Positions 1 to 9,907 of a stretch of 15,472 nucleotides of DNA are shown here, piece after piece. The translations under genes and the position numbers were made by a program. Source of the stretch: Hyphochytrium catenoides (lineage: Eukaryota > Sar > Hyphochytriomycetes > Hyphochytriales > Hyphochytriaceae); contig FLMG01003108.1 in assembly GCA_900088475.1 (NCBI GenBank), positions 1-15,472 on the forward strand. Reading direction: 5' to 3'. Every line of letters begins with the position of its first letter. Position 1 is the stretch's first letter. The notes beneath the pieces are model-generated. The model saw only the letters and a list, made by a program, of their open reading frames with translations, was not told the origin of the DNA and did not search any database.

Positions 1-1251
1 GGAAGGATGCTCTGCTGGACTACATCCATCACCCAGAGAGGCACGAGGGTGACATCATTTACCAGGATGACCTTCTCCTGATCATTTTTGATAAGTTTCC
101 TAAAGCACGACAGCACTTCCTGACAGTACCAAGAGAGAGAATAGACGGTGGGTGCTTCCAGAAGAGACTTGGCTGTCTAGTGGTCAACTCTCCCCACGAC
201 GCTCAGTCCTTCAGTGATTTCCTTTTCCTCTTCTTACGCTCAGTCCGTCTGCTCTTGAGTCTTGCTGTCAGGATTACCTATTGTCCTCGTCCTTGCGTTG
301 CTACAGGCCCTTCTGGTTTGCGCGGTGTCGAGCATACAGCCCTTCTGAAACACATGATAGACATGGGCATACAGCATGTCGTTAACAAGTTCCCAGATGA
401 GACGTTTAGGCTCGGCTTCCATGCAATACCAAGGTAGTTCTGCCCTTCCAGGCAAAGAGCGCGTCTAATTAATCGTTATTAATACTCTCAGATCGCTCGA
501 AAGGCTCTCGTCGCACGCCTTCTTCTCACTAAGCCAGCCTGTGCCTAATGTATTCTCTCGTGATACGTCGGTCTATCCTTACAGAGACAGCCTTCTAAAA
601 TTATGCCCGCTTCGCCTATAAAGTTTTGCTGTTACTATTGGCAGATATTTCATTAATAGGTCGCAATTCTTTCCTTAACTTAGCTTGAACCAGCTCCATA
701 TGCATATTATTAGCCAGGATTTCCAGTCAGATAAGCTCAAGACGAAACAGCACTGGTGAGTTCCTTCCAGTCAGGTTGCCGCATTTATCTGCCATCATCA
801 GCGTTTGCTTGATGATACAAGTGCCGTCTCAGCTGCCCTGTAGTCTTTCCCACTCTTCGTACCTGCTCGTTGTTGCAAAGCTCATTACTCTCTCAAGCTT
901 CCTTCTCACCTTTCGTCCATACTAATTTGCTTGACTTTGGGCGGTGGCTCTATGAGCCAAGCTATCGAAGCGTGGCTGTCTTACCAACTCCACCCACAAC
1001 TTCTGCCTAATCACCATCCTCTGGCGTTCAGGAACTCTTTTACAACGGAGTTTTTTATGGATGCCGTATTGCTCCTGCGACACGTGGAGCTGGATGTGCC
1101 AATAAGCATAGATAAGGACCACTATGAAAGGTTCCTGTCCTCTCCACTTCGTTGTCATATATGCGAGAGAGTGCTAAGCACGATGCCTGCGCTGAAAGCG
1201 CATATTGCGACTTGTTCTCCTGTTCCCAAGCGAAAGGATAGCACACAGTAA
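1..1251 (+). CDS. APTX: Aprataxin-type HIT-domain DNA deadenylase with C-terminal zinc finger (5' partial)
   Basis: Aprataxins remove AMP from abortive 5'-adenylated DNA ligation ends, normally in the nucleus. Four exons join in phase: 1-147 (frame from base 3), 307-433, 684-755 and 1032-1251, stop TAA 1249-1251. All three introns are GT-AG. Exon 1 reads DKFPKARQHFLTVPRERI, a hallmark of the HIT fold. Exon 2 holds LLKHM and ends FRLGFHAIP. Exon 3 supplies the HIT signature QLHMHIISQDF. Exon 4 continues HWNSFTTEFF, as in aprataxin, then a C-x2-C-x12-H-x3-C zinc finger (RCHICERVLSTMPALKAHIA) and a short basic tail. The first histidine of the classical HxHxH is Gln; the two that follow, which include the family's nucleophile, are kept, and so is the His of FHA. 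The N-terminus lies outside the window, so an FHA or other extension cannot be judged. Family identity is strong; in vivo role is inferred. Confidence 0.88.
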
Positions 1252-1484
1252 AGACCTCCGAACAGTATAAGGCACACCACTCCTTTGCAAAATCGTGTTG
1301 CCACGTAACTTCAAATGACAGGCGGCGGTAGCTCCTTTCTATCAAGCTAGAACCTGTGGGGTTATCTAGCCCCCTGGTTCACACTGCCTCTTTCACTTGC
1401 CGTCAATCTTATCATGATCACCTGACTCTTTAGAAAAGGGTCATAATTCCCCTCTAACGCTGCCATATGAGCCCTCCGCCCTTA
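1252..1484. other. Convergent intergenic spacer between aprataxin and Oms1-like genes
   Basis: The 233 bp between the two facing stop codons must carry both 3' UTRs and polyadenylation sites. I see no canonical AATAAA for either gene and no coding potential. Confidence 0.7.
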
Positions 1485-3196
1485 TTATTCTATCGATGCT
1501 GGTGCTGCCACAATATAATACGTAGTACCTAGGTTGCTAGTTTCGATCTCAAGAATATTCAGGCCTGCTTCCTCGACTAACCTCTTGATATCACGGTTCC
1601 ACCAGCAACCCTAACAAAGGGAAGAACAAAACAAGAAGAAAGATGAATAATGTTGGCGTTGTAGCGTTGACCATCAGAAATACATAGATGTAGGGGTTAT
1701 CGCGGGCTAGCTAGGGTTTGAGGATCAATGAGCATGGATAGCCGAGGTAACACTTCGAGCGAAATGCATGCAAAGAGACATACAACGGAAGGAAGAATGT
1801 GAGTTACCCATTTTGTCGCGTGCTTGTATGCTCCAACGTCCAGCTGCCTCGATAGCCAAGTCCACGAAGTAGATCTGCCGTGCTCCAATAATAGAATCCG
1901 TCCTGTTCTCTGCACATGCAACACAGGACAGTCCGTAAAGGGTACGATCTCGGTACACTTCGAGCAGATTTAAAAGTCAAAGGTTGTGAAAGAATATGCC
2001 GACCGAATGTTGACCGAGGTCTCAAGGCACAGACAGTCCGAATCCAGCCGGAAGAAATTGAAGTGTAATGCACCTGATAAGAAGCTGAACAAACTCAAAT
2101 AGCTCTCTCAGGTAAAAGAGTAAAGAGATCAAGTGTTTGCCATTGAGGCTAGGGACTTGAGAGATCGTCAAGTGGATACCGCACCTGTTTACAGACTCTG
2201 GACATTTCCTTGAGTACTTGAACCGGATCATCCACACTGCAAAGACCAAACGTCTCCACCACGGTGTCAAACTGTTGGTCCGGGAAGGGAAGACTGGCGC
2301 CATCTGCAGTGACACACTGGTAACGCGAGGACCAAGTTGCCGCCTGCAACGTCGCACCGTCCCATCAAAGAGTCACATTTAGAAATTGGAAATGACAGCA
2401 AATGATAGCTGGTAGAATAGGCGCCTGGAAGAGAAGGAAGAGTTGAGCACGGCACCTCTTTCTGAAGTTTTGCTTTGCAAAGCTCGAGCATGTTCTGGCT
2501 CTTATCCGTAAAGACGACAGACACGTTGGGCGGGTAGTAGTCAATATTTCTTCCCGTTCCGGCAGCTACCTCTAAACATGATCCATGCGCCTTTCCTAAG
2601 GAGAGCAGGTTAGAGTTCGCCACAAAGACTCTATGAGAAGCGGATAAACCAGCAAAAGCAACAAGCCGCCTAATAGCAAGGAGTACAATCGACAGTAGAA
2701 ACTGAGTTAGATGATTTAACATAGAGCTAAAGGTAGCCCACAGTAAGATTAGCAAAGATCTGGTGATGGAGGAGTAGGCAGCTGACGGAAGCTCACACCG
2801 TGCAGAAAGAATCCAAGCAAACGAAGACAAAAGTGACTAGCGGACAGTAGGCGTGATAAGGAAGAAGGAGTATGTACCTACTAGTAACTTCCGCCGCCGC
2901 TTGATGCCAGTTAGAAACTCTTCCATAGCCACATTCTTATCAAAAGATGGCGCTCCTTTATCGTAGGCAGAATCCCGAGATAGCGCATTTACTAGCTTCG
3001 TCTGTTCTGCAGGATCATGTGAGATCGTCCCAGCAGCGGCTGAAAGTTTGTTAGCCGTGGTGACAACGTTAGCAAAAAATGCGGAGCCTGCAAAGACGGC
3101 CACCGCCCCGATCGCGACCGAGGCCTTGCTGGAGGAAAAAAACGTGAATGAGGAGAGTCATGCGACACATATAAAGCGCCGCTCCTACCTCTTCAT
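1485..3196 (-). CDS. Oms1-like membrane-anchored SAM-dependent methyltransferase
   Basis: Class I methyltransferase of the Oms1/UbiE-like type. Yeast Oms1 is a mitochondrial inner-membrane protein; the substrate here is unknown. Six exons, minus strand: 3196-3189, 3128-2878, 2595-2456, 2343-2185, 1909-1808, 1610-1485; total 786 nt, 261 aa, all introns GT-AG and all phases agree. Residues about 5-25 (ASVAIGAVAVFAGSAFF) form a hydrophobic anchor. SAM motif I is LEVAAGTGRNIDYY (94-107), with an acidic residue in FTDKS just downstream. LPFPDQQFDTVVETFGLCSV (151-170) is motif II/post-I, and GRILLLEHGRS is the motif III strand. KWGCWWNRDI spans the last splice junction and GTTYYIV lies near the C-terminus; both are typical of this subfamily. 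The start is the ATG at 3196 in a tiny exon; the longer open frame downstream has no ATG and is preceded by an in-frame stop and a strong TTTTTTTCCTCCAG acceptor. Targeting to mitochondria is inferred. Confidence 0.87.
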
Positions 3197-3640
3197 AGTC
3201 CTCCGTTCCAGTCAGTTCGACGATTGCAAACCTCTACACTTGCTTAGCACAGGCCTCAGCTTGAAATCTTTTCTGAGCAGGCAACAGTCCGACGACCGAT
3301 TTTTGACCGCCGCACGCTCTCTAACTCTCTCCTTTGTGTTTCGTTCAACCACTTTCTGTCTACTGCGGAATCTCAGCACCTTCCGCCTTCTCTAGGTTAG
3401 CGCATAGAATTCCAAGAAGGCTAGTTAGATAACAATAACGAGCGGGAAACTGCAGTACGTTCTCTCCAGAGCCTCGAGGTCCTGTGACATGCAGCTGGAC
3501 GTCTGCCCTCCGGCTTTCGTCCGTCATCAGAACTTCGCCCAACCAAGATCAGAACTTCAGAATCTGGGTGTTCATTGAGTTTGCAGACCTCATCTCTCGA
3601 TTGATGATGAGAAGCGCAGGAGCACATGGGGCAACAATGC

Positions 3641-3647
3641 TATAAAA
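3641..3647 (+). promoter_or_regulatory. Possible TATA box
   Basis: TATAAAA on the plus strand upstream of the gene starting at 3996. The distance to the start codon allows a 5' UTR of about 320 nt. A match this short can arise by chance, and no transcript evidence is visible. Confidence 0.3.
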
Positions 3648-3686
3648 TCAATTCCCTCAAAACTTTCATGTCACTTTTAATAAAGG

Positions 3687-3703
3687 TTATCGATTATCGA
3701 TTA
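3687..3703. repeat. Tandem TTATCGA repeat with palindromic ATCGAT cores
   Basis: TTATCGA occurs twice back to back (3687-3693, 3694-3700), followed by TTA. Each copy holds the palindrome ATCGAT, giving two possible dyad binding sites 7 bp apart, just downstream of the TATA-like sequence. A transcription-factor role is inference only. Confidence 0.4.
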
Positions 3704-3995
3704 CTACTACATTAATCTGGACTGGGGGTCTGTCTTGACACGAAAGCTTCCTGATGACTTCCTGTCCTTTATTGTCTTCAGAAGTCTGCAGTCTGCAGCT
3801 CACACGATAACGATTCCCAAGGTCAGCGACAGATCATCAGATTCCTGGTACATTTCTCCTTCTCTCTTGTCCAGCTGTGGCTCCTGCGCGTATGCCTGTA
3901 CGCTGTATCTGCAGATCCGATCGGCGGTTCCGAGCTACTTAGAGGACCCGGGGCACCATCGATCATCTTCGGCATACACTGATAACCTACTAGAC

Positions 3996-5041
3996 ATGTT
4001 CAGATCTGGCTTCTCGTTAGTTGGAGCTGGAGCCTACCTTAGAGCTAATGCTCGAAGGACCTTCCACACATCAAGAACTGTAAAGGGTGGTGGCCATGGG
4101 GACCATGGTCATGGTCACGTAGAAGCGCCTGCAGAGTTTTGCGGCGGGGTAAGCCGTGTTTGGGTCGCTTGAGCGTGGGCCAAGTCCGTTTCGCTGACAC
4201 TATGGTATTGGGTTGCCTATTGCTCTCGCTGTACAGGGACCCCTACCTCTGATCACAATTCCAAGCTACGTTTTCACTCTTGGAGCACTCGTCTATGCCC
4301 CCTTCGCTGCTCAGGATGATAACTATGCTTGGGCGAGGTCAGTCCCATCACGCTTTCGCTACAAGTTTCTGCTCACCTTGAGGATGTGTTGAGCACTGAT
4401 CTCTGTCCTATCCCATCACGGCGATAATTGCACCACGATTTTCCTACTAAGATCTTTATACAAGAATGCTTGATCTGCCTGAGCTCCCGCGCTTTGCAGA
4501 TGAGAAATCAAAAACTCTCCGCCAGCGCGATCACCTTTCTCTCTCTTCTCAGTTGGCTTTCGTTGCTGGTGCTCAAATTTCCCTTCTAATGTCTAGGAAG
4601 CGCGATGTCAGTGTAGACAACGAATCTACAGCGTTCAAGAGTGCACTGACCAAGAGGCAGAGCACCCATCGTCATCCTTCTATCAGATACCAAGAGGTAG
4701 GTTGAGTGTTCAGCAATTCCTGATGTCGCCCCTGTCAGCTTTCGCCTTTGCCTAGGCCGACTAAAGCACAACATTCCTTTTCTGCTTCCCTTCGCCTGCT
4801 CTTCTCTCCTGTCATTGGGATGAGGCTTTCTTCGTTACTTTGTTCCCTCTAACTGCCATCGATCGGGGTTGGTTTTTGTGGGTTTGCCCATTTCTCCGCC
4901 GACGGCTTTCGACTGTATGGTGTGGAAGATCTTGCTAAGTATGCCCCCGCTTATCCTGTTCCGCTCTTCTACCTTCTCAAGACTGAGGTCGACGAACCCC
5001 CTGAGCTGGTAGAGGCGGAAGATGAGGAGGAAGAAGAATAA
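3996..5041 (+). CDS. Unidentified small protein, predicted mitochondrial, one membrane segment (3' exons uncertain)
   Basis: I do not recognise the family. The ATG at 3996 opens an Arg-rich, acid-free leader containing RRTFHTSRTVKG, a typical mitochondrial presequence with cleavage region. A His/Gly stretch (GGGHGDHGHGH) and a hydrophobic helix (PLPLITIPSYVFTLGALVYA) follow. Exon 1 is 3996-4148 and exon 2 is 4237-4337, joined in phase. Exon 3, probably 4597-4696, adds a basic segment ending IRYQE. The end is unresolved. An open frame from 4853 to the TAA at 5039 reads FAHFSADGFRLYGVEDLA, then KYAPAYPVPLFYLLKTEV, and ends in an EDEEEEE tail, but no AG acceptor allows entry at its beginning. 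One consistent model uses exons 4825-4867 and 4929-5041 with a 61-bp intron, giving 169 aa; its second acceptor lacks a pyrimidine tract. The leader and small size suggest an inner-membrane or respiratory-complex accessory subunit, which is inference. Exons 1-2 are the firmest part. Confidence 0.5.
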
Positions 5042-5042
5042 A
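5037..5042 (+). terminator. AATAAA overlapping the stop codon of the preceding gene
   Basis: AATAAA at 5037-5042 spans the TAA stop (5039-5041). A second AATAAA at 5204-5209 is better placed for a normal 3' UTR. Either could be the polyadenylation signal of the gene ending at 5041. Confidence 0.3.
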
Positions 5043-5613
5043 TGCTGGGCAAATGTCGATTGGCTTCAAGGAAATGGGTGGAGAGCTTCGCTACGTTCTG
5101 TAGATAATCACTGTTGCTCCGAATGTTTTAGGGACCGGTATATCGGTAAGGGACTGTGATAGAGGAGTTGCGGGAGACTTTACCAGCGGTTTAATCTTAA
5201 GATAATAAACGCACGCTTGCCATGCTGGTGCTCAGTACTTTTTGCCCACAATCAGAACCTGTGCTCGTCACCATGCGATATGAGGGATTTGGCGCTTACT
5301 GCCCTAGATTGGTGTATACGCTTGTTCATTTTTAGGACAGAAGCCTAAAGAAGGGGGAGCGCAGAGCCGTGTATGACTACTGGTAGGGCTGTCGATTGTT
5401 TCTTCTTCAGTTTAAAATCATTATGATGGCGGGGACTATAGATAGCGCATTGTTATCCCCTCATCTTCTGATTCATACCCCTATGGCACGCACAGGAGCC
5501 CTCTCCAATCCTATCTCAGGATTGGCAGGGCTGCACAGGATTTTCAGCAGTCGCTACATTGTCCTTCACATGTTCAAAGCCCGAAAGCTGGCATCTACTA
5601 TTATGCACTCTAC
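5042..5613. other. Convergent intergenic region upstream of the pyruvate kinase stop
   Basis: This 572 bp between facing stop codons should hold both 3' UTRs. A plus-strand AATAAA at 5204-5209 fits the left-hand gene; I see no clear signal for pyruvate kinase on the minus strand. Open frames here are short and show no family motif. Confidence 0.6.
5204..5209 (+). terminator. Candidate polyadenylation signal AATAAA
   Basis: Canonical AATAAA lying 163 bp after the TAA at 5041, a plausible 3' UTR length for the gene ending there. No cleavage site can be proven from sequence. Confidence 0.35.
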
Positions 5614-8600
5614 CTACTCGACAACGAGCACCTTAAGCATGTTGGTGGATCCGGATCTTGCCTCTTGCATGCCATGAATGGCAACCACATGGTCTCCTCT
5701 CTTTACCCATCCAAGCTCCTTGCCAATGTCCGAGGCTCGGAATAAGATTGAGTCTGTGCCAATCATGGATCCCATCACTCTAGCTACGCAGCCCTTCAGG
5801 TAGCCCTCAGCTTGGCGAGCAGTCTCACCTAAAGCGGTCAATGGTCGAGGTTGGTGGAGAGGTTAGTGTACAAACGATCACTATAATTGCTAAATAATTG
5901 AGTGGGGGGAAAAAGTAGAGAGAGGAAGGGTAAGACATGTCATGCAAGCGGCATAAAAAAACACACTACGCTCTCCTACCGAGGGCAGTAAGGACCAGGA
6001 TTGGCTGCTCAGGCCTGTACTTGGCCACAAGCCTAGCGGTAGTGCCGGATTCAGTCAGTACCACCATCATCTTGGCGCCCATATCAATGGCAGTCTTCAC
6101 AGCAGAAGAGGCAATGGCTTCCTGGGTGGACATCGGGCCAACCGCTTCCAGGACAGAACGACGGACAGCTTGGAAGAGCTGCGGACAAGCGGACCTTAGA
6201 CCCATGTAGCAGCGATGGGGTTTTACAAACACATCGGAGACGCATTGAGAGGACCAACGTGGAGATTGCCCACGTCTGAATACGAAGACGGAAGCCCCAA
6301 ACAACGTAGAAGTTAATGAGCAAAAAGACGCTGTCTCAAGAGGTTGAAGATCTCTAGCGATATATCTTTGTCCTCCTGCCTAACCTTGTCATAGTTGACC
6401 GCCGCCTCAGACTCGACGCAGATCTTGGCCATGATTTCTACTGCCTGGACAGGGTATTCGCCATTCGCGGTTTCTCCAGACAACATCACGCAGTCGCTGC
6501 CATCCAGAACGGCATTCGCAACGTCCGTGCATTCTATAATGCAAAAACACAATCGGAGCAGCCATTAATTAGGACGAGCTAGGAAGACCGTCACACCAGC
6601 AGATACACTTTATGAGGTTACCGTGACCAGCTAGTAGCAGGTTATCTGCAGTCATAGCGCTTACAACTTACCGGCACGAGTAGGCCTAGGGTTGACAATC
6701 ATGGAGTCAAGCATTTGGGTGGCCGTGATGACCGGCTTTCCTGCAATGTTGGCCTTGCGAATCATCATTTTCTGAGCAAGGAACACCTGCACATCGGGAA
6801 AGGTGAGTTAGCATTGAGTTGGCTAAAGATGCCTTGTCAACAATACCAATCACATCTAGATATAGGGACTTCGTACTATAATAAGGCGAAGACCGATTCT
6901 AGTAAGGAGTGGAAAAGGCAATGGAAAGCGGACAAAGATACCAAGGGATAGGGTTTTTCTCTTCTTGCCTTCTCAGGAGGGATCTCCATGCCCAGATCTC
7001 CTCTCGCAACCATAATGCCATCTGCCTTTGTCAAGATCGCGTCGTAGTTGTGAAGTCCTTCCTGGTTCTCAATCTGCAGACGTAATGGGGGGAGATAGAA
7101 AGTTGGCGTACGACCAGGGATTGCGGCAAAAGTAACAATGCAAGACCAAGGACACCAGACGCTAGGGTTCACAACTGCCTGTGCTTGAGGAAGAGATGTA
7201 GGGTGACCCAGTGGTCAGCACTGGTGCTTCATCATACCTTGGCAATGATCTTGATACCTCTTCCACGAGGTCCGAGAACTTGTCTGATCCTGTCAATGTC
7301 CTCCCCTTTCCTCACAAAAGACGCCGCAATGAAATCAATACCCTGAACCAGGCCAAAATTCACAAGGTCGTCTTCATCCTTGGAAGTCAGCGTAGGAAGG
7401 TCTACAATGCAGCCGGGAAGGTTCATATTCTTCTTCTCTCCCAGAACAGCATGATTCTCAACCTTAACCTGTCAGATAAGCAGTCCATTAGCGCGGCTCA
7501 AGAAAGAATATGTCATGTCCACTGGAGAAAACCCAATAAGAAAGCTTGCGAAGTAAGAGCACGCCACCTCCCGATGCGTGCTGAAGGATTATAGACACAC
7601 GCAATGGGGGAAGATGTATAACACAACTATAGTTGTTAGGAGCAATAGTAAAAGGTATGGGACATGGAACGAAGCACAGCAGGGAATAGTACCGCGTATT
7701 CGAAGGAGCGCTTACCACGACGCTCTTATCCTTGATCTCCGTCACCGTCATAACTAGTGCTCCATCAGCAGCCAGGATACTACTTCCAACCTTGACAGAC
7801 CTTGGCAGAGCCTCATACGAGCAGGCAATCATCTTGTTGGTGCCCTTGAATGTGTAGTCCGTGGTTATCTCTAAGGATTGGCCCTTCACGAGTTCAATCT
7901 TTTTGCCATCCTCAAGCAGTCCAGTACGGATCTCCGGACCCTTCGTGTCCAGCAGGACAGCCACATGGCGTCCAGGACGCTGGGCAAGGGCGGCTCTGAG
8001 GTTGCTTAGTGTGCGGCCATGAGTCTAGCCAATGAAAAGGGTAAGTAACAATTACAATGCAGGAACTCCATGTCCCATTCACAAGCTCATCTCGTGCGGT
8101 GCCTTTATCAGACAACTATGCCTAGAGAAATATGCCCAGCCTCCCGCTTCCTAGGTCTAATCGTGATTGTGCAGCTTGGCTTATTTGTCCCTAAGTATCC
8201 CCCATAGTTTTCTAATCCTTTCTATGTTCTGTCCTGATATTATCTTTTTTATCCCTGTGCTTGCTCACCTCATGGTCGCCATGGGAGAAGTTAAGCCTTG
8301 CAGTGTTCATGCCCGCGTCAATGAGCTGGACCAACATCTCCGTGCTCCACGATGACGGGCCGAGAGTACAAATAATCTTGGTCTTACGGCGGCGGACATC
8401 TCGGTTTTTGATGATGCTCTCCAGACTGCAGACGGATCGCGTACCCGAGGGACAGGTAGCAGAACAGAGAGTTAGGCGTCAAAGACAAAAGTGAATAATA
8501 GATCATCAGAGCCAAGGTGTGAATGGTCGGAGCAGGAGAATATGACGCGAGTTGAAAGATACCCATCCACCAAATGGAATAGAAGAAACGGTCAGCCATC

Positions 8601-8752
8601 AGTGTAAGAGAGGGAGGGAGTCCACTAAGGACAAGAGAAGGACATCTGGCAACGTTCAAGAGAGGTGGTGGAGCCCAATAAGCCCAAGGGCAGAAATCTT
8701 ACCCGATTTCGCTACCACGAAGGTGAATGGCACCTGGAAGAGAAGTAGACAT
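5614..8752 (-). CDS. PYK: Pyruvate kinase (cytosolic type)
   Basis: Transfers phosphate from phosphoenolpyruvate to ADP, the last step of glycolysis. Nine exons, minus strand: 8752-8703, 8425-8269, 8024-7716, 7468-7238, 7073-6969, 6786-6672, 6533-6385, 6178-5980, 5828-5614; 1530 nt, 509 aa, near the family norm of about 500. Motifs in order: [12 protein letters not shown] (31-42), [11 protein letters not shown] (56-66, substrate and K+ site), [10 protein letters not shown] (95-104), VNLPG-like MNLPG before the B/A domain return, signature IKIIAKIENQEGL (244-256, catalytic Lys249), [11 protein letters not shown] (270-280), [30 protein letters not shown], then the C-terminal effector domain with [16 protein letters not shown]. 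Glu100, where K+-independent enzymes carry Lys, predicts potassium dependence. No targeting peptide is visible. The start is the ATG at 8752; this exon lies just after a pyrimidine-rich stretch, so a further 5' exon cannot be fully excluded. The fifth intron begins with GC. Exon 7 ends at the AAG before GTTAGG (6385); reading on would reach a stop. Confidence 0.97.
6787..6968 (-). other. GC-AG intron in the pyruvate kinase gene
   Basis: On the minus strand exon 5 ends GAGAAG and the intron begins GCAAGA, closing with GTGCAG before GTGTTCCTTGC. The protein runs IPPEK then VFLAQKMM, exactly as in other pyruvate kinases. No GT lies close enough to serve as donor while keeping these residues. Confidence 0.88.
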
Positions 8753-9026
8753 AGTTCTGATGAGGCGTGTGGGGCTACGGAATGATATGTTAAACAAACA
8801 AAGTGCCTCTCCGCTGTCTCTTAGGTCTGACTTCGAGCTGTTGAGGAAGTGGAAGCTTTCTCAATGAGCGCAAGCCCGTCCCAGAGCATCAAGCGAAAGG
8901 AGAGAGAGAGATACCAGCAGAATAGAAGGAAGCGCATCCGATGACGCCCAGGACAGAGGACAGAGCTTACAAAGATCGAAGATTGAGAGACAACGACATA
9001 CACAGGAAGAGCGTGAGGGAAACGAT

Positions 9027-9105
9027 GAGAGAAAGAGAAAGAGAGAGAGAGAAGAGAGAGAGAGAGAAGAGAGAGAGAGAGAAGAAGAGAGAGAGAGAGA
9101 GAGAG
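9027..9105. repeat. GA microsatellite, uninterrupted purine tract
   Basis: Seventy-nine consecutive A/G bases, mostly (GA)n with GAA interruptions, on the plus strand. It reads as CT on the coding strand of pyruvate kinase, 275-353 bp before its ATG. Such mirror-like purine tracts can adopt triplex (H-DNA) forms in vitro; any role here is inferred. Confidence 0.9.
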
Positions 9106-9907
9106 CAAAAAAAGGTGGGATGATGAGGGAATGGGAAGCACCAAACATTGAGGAAGAGCGAGAGATACAGGCAAAAGGATCAATCACTGGACTCCCACCC
9201 ACCACCATGGCCACTCTGTATCCTGATACATGGCCCACTTCGCGGCGAATGCTTTGGATACGATCTTATGCATAAACCTTGCAAAGCTCTAGTTAACGCG
9301 GGGTAGCGGTTATGGTTTAGGTAACAGGGAGCAGTGCGAACCGTCAGTAAAAAGATCTTTCTTTGGGAGCGGCTCAAGGCCTTTCTTCATTGTTATTACA
9401 CGGCGGCCATCATCTTGCCCTCTCTCTCTCGTTCGCTCTTGCTTTTTCTCTCCTTGCTCTATGACAGGCCTTGGTGTATCACTCAGTGCTCTGTCTCTGT
9501 CCCTTGCCTGTCCTTCCGTTCCTTCTCTTTGGTCAGGAACTCACTTGGCGTGTTATGGAGAGATCGAGTCTCCCAAAAAAAACCTTCCAGGGTAGCCGGG
9601 GCTCTCACCGCCGTGTGGCAAGTTATATTATAGCGTGGATGAAGACGGTGGCCCCTGTCATCCCCAGGCGGTGGGGCCTCACCAAGTTGTCGTAATGGGT
9701 TTGCTTGTGGAGGGAGGAAAACAACAAGATTCATCTCCGCACCTCCACCAAAGTCGAGGCTTGTCGTAAATCTGTGCGAACTGAAAGCTTCCGATTACTT
9801 CCGTACTTTTCAATCCTTCAATCAATGTGCTTTATTCATTTCAGGTTATCAATGATTTAGTTATCACGGAAGAAGCGTCTAGCTGTCAACTCAAGACTAT
9901 TATTATC

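Larger units (their letters stand above)
3197..3995. promoter_or_regulatory. Divergent promoter region (Oms1-like / mitochondrial protein genes)
   Basis: About 800 bp separate the start codons of two divergently transcribed genes, so this stretch must hold both 5' UTRs and promoters. A TATAAAA lies at 3641-3647 on the plus strand, 349 bp before the ATG of the right-hand gene, and a tandem TTATCGA lies at 3687-3703. No open frame here has family signatures or a plausible start. The frame upstream of 3996 is open back to 3735 but contains no ATG. Confidence 0.55.

Noticed and set aside
2837-3103. Oms1-like gene starting at 3103
   Set aside because: The codon there is GTG. The frame continues upstream to a strong splice acceptor, and an ATG-bearing mini-exon at 3196-3189 joins in phase.
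3205-3235. tRNA-like GTTCGA element
   Set aside because: GTTCGAC is present, but no acceptor stem or A-box can be folded around it.
3735-4172. A longer 145-residue protein starting at 3735
   Set aside because: It would start at TTG. The first in-frame ATG is at 3996, where a classic mitochondrial presequence begins, and the end runs past a splice donor.
4505-4590. Alternative exon giving ARNQKLSASAITFLSLLS and a stop
   Set aside because: It splices in phase, but its acceptor (GATGAG) is poor, and exon 4597-4696 has a better acceptor, branch-like CTAAT and donor. Kept only as an alternative ending.
6313-6384. Pyruvate kinase exon 7 reading on to a stop after LLRQRLFAH
   Set aside because: A donor AAG|GTTAGG at 6385/6384 joins in phase to LFQAVRRSV and preserves the family sequence; the extension is intron.
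8941-9123. Arg/Glu repeat open frame on the plus strand
   Set aside because: Pure product of the GA tract; any frame through it stays open.
8821-9238. Leu/Ser-rich open frames on the minus strand
   Set aside because: They are translations of the GA/CT microsatellite and flanks, with no family motif.
9334-9695. Open frames in the pyruvate kinase / PI synthase spacer
   Set aside because: Short, overlapping in several frames, low complexity, no conserved motif or splice partners.
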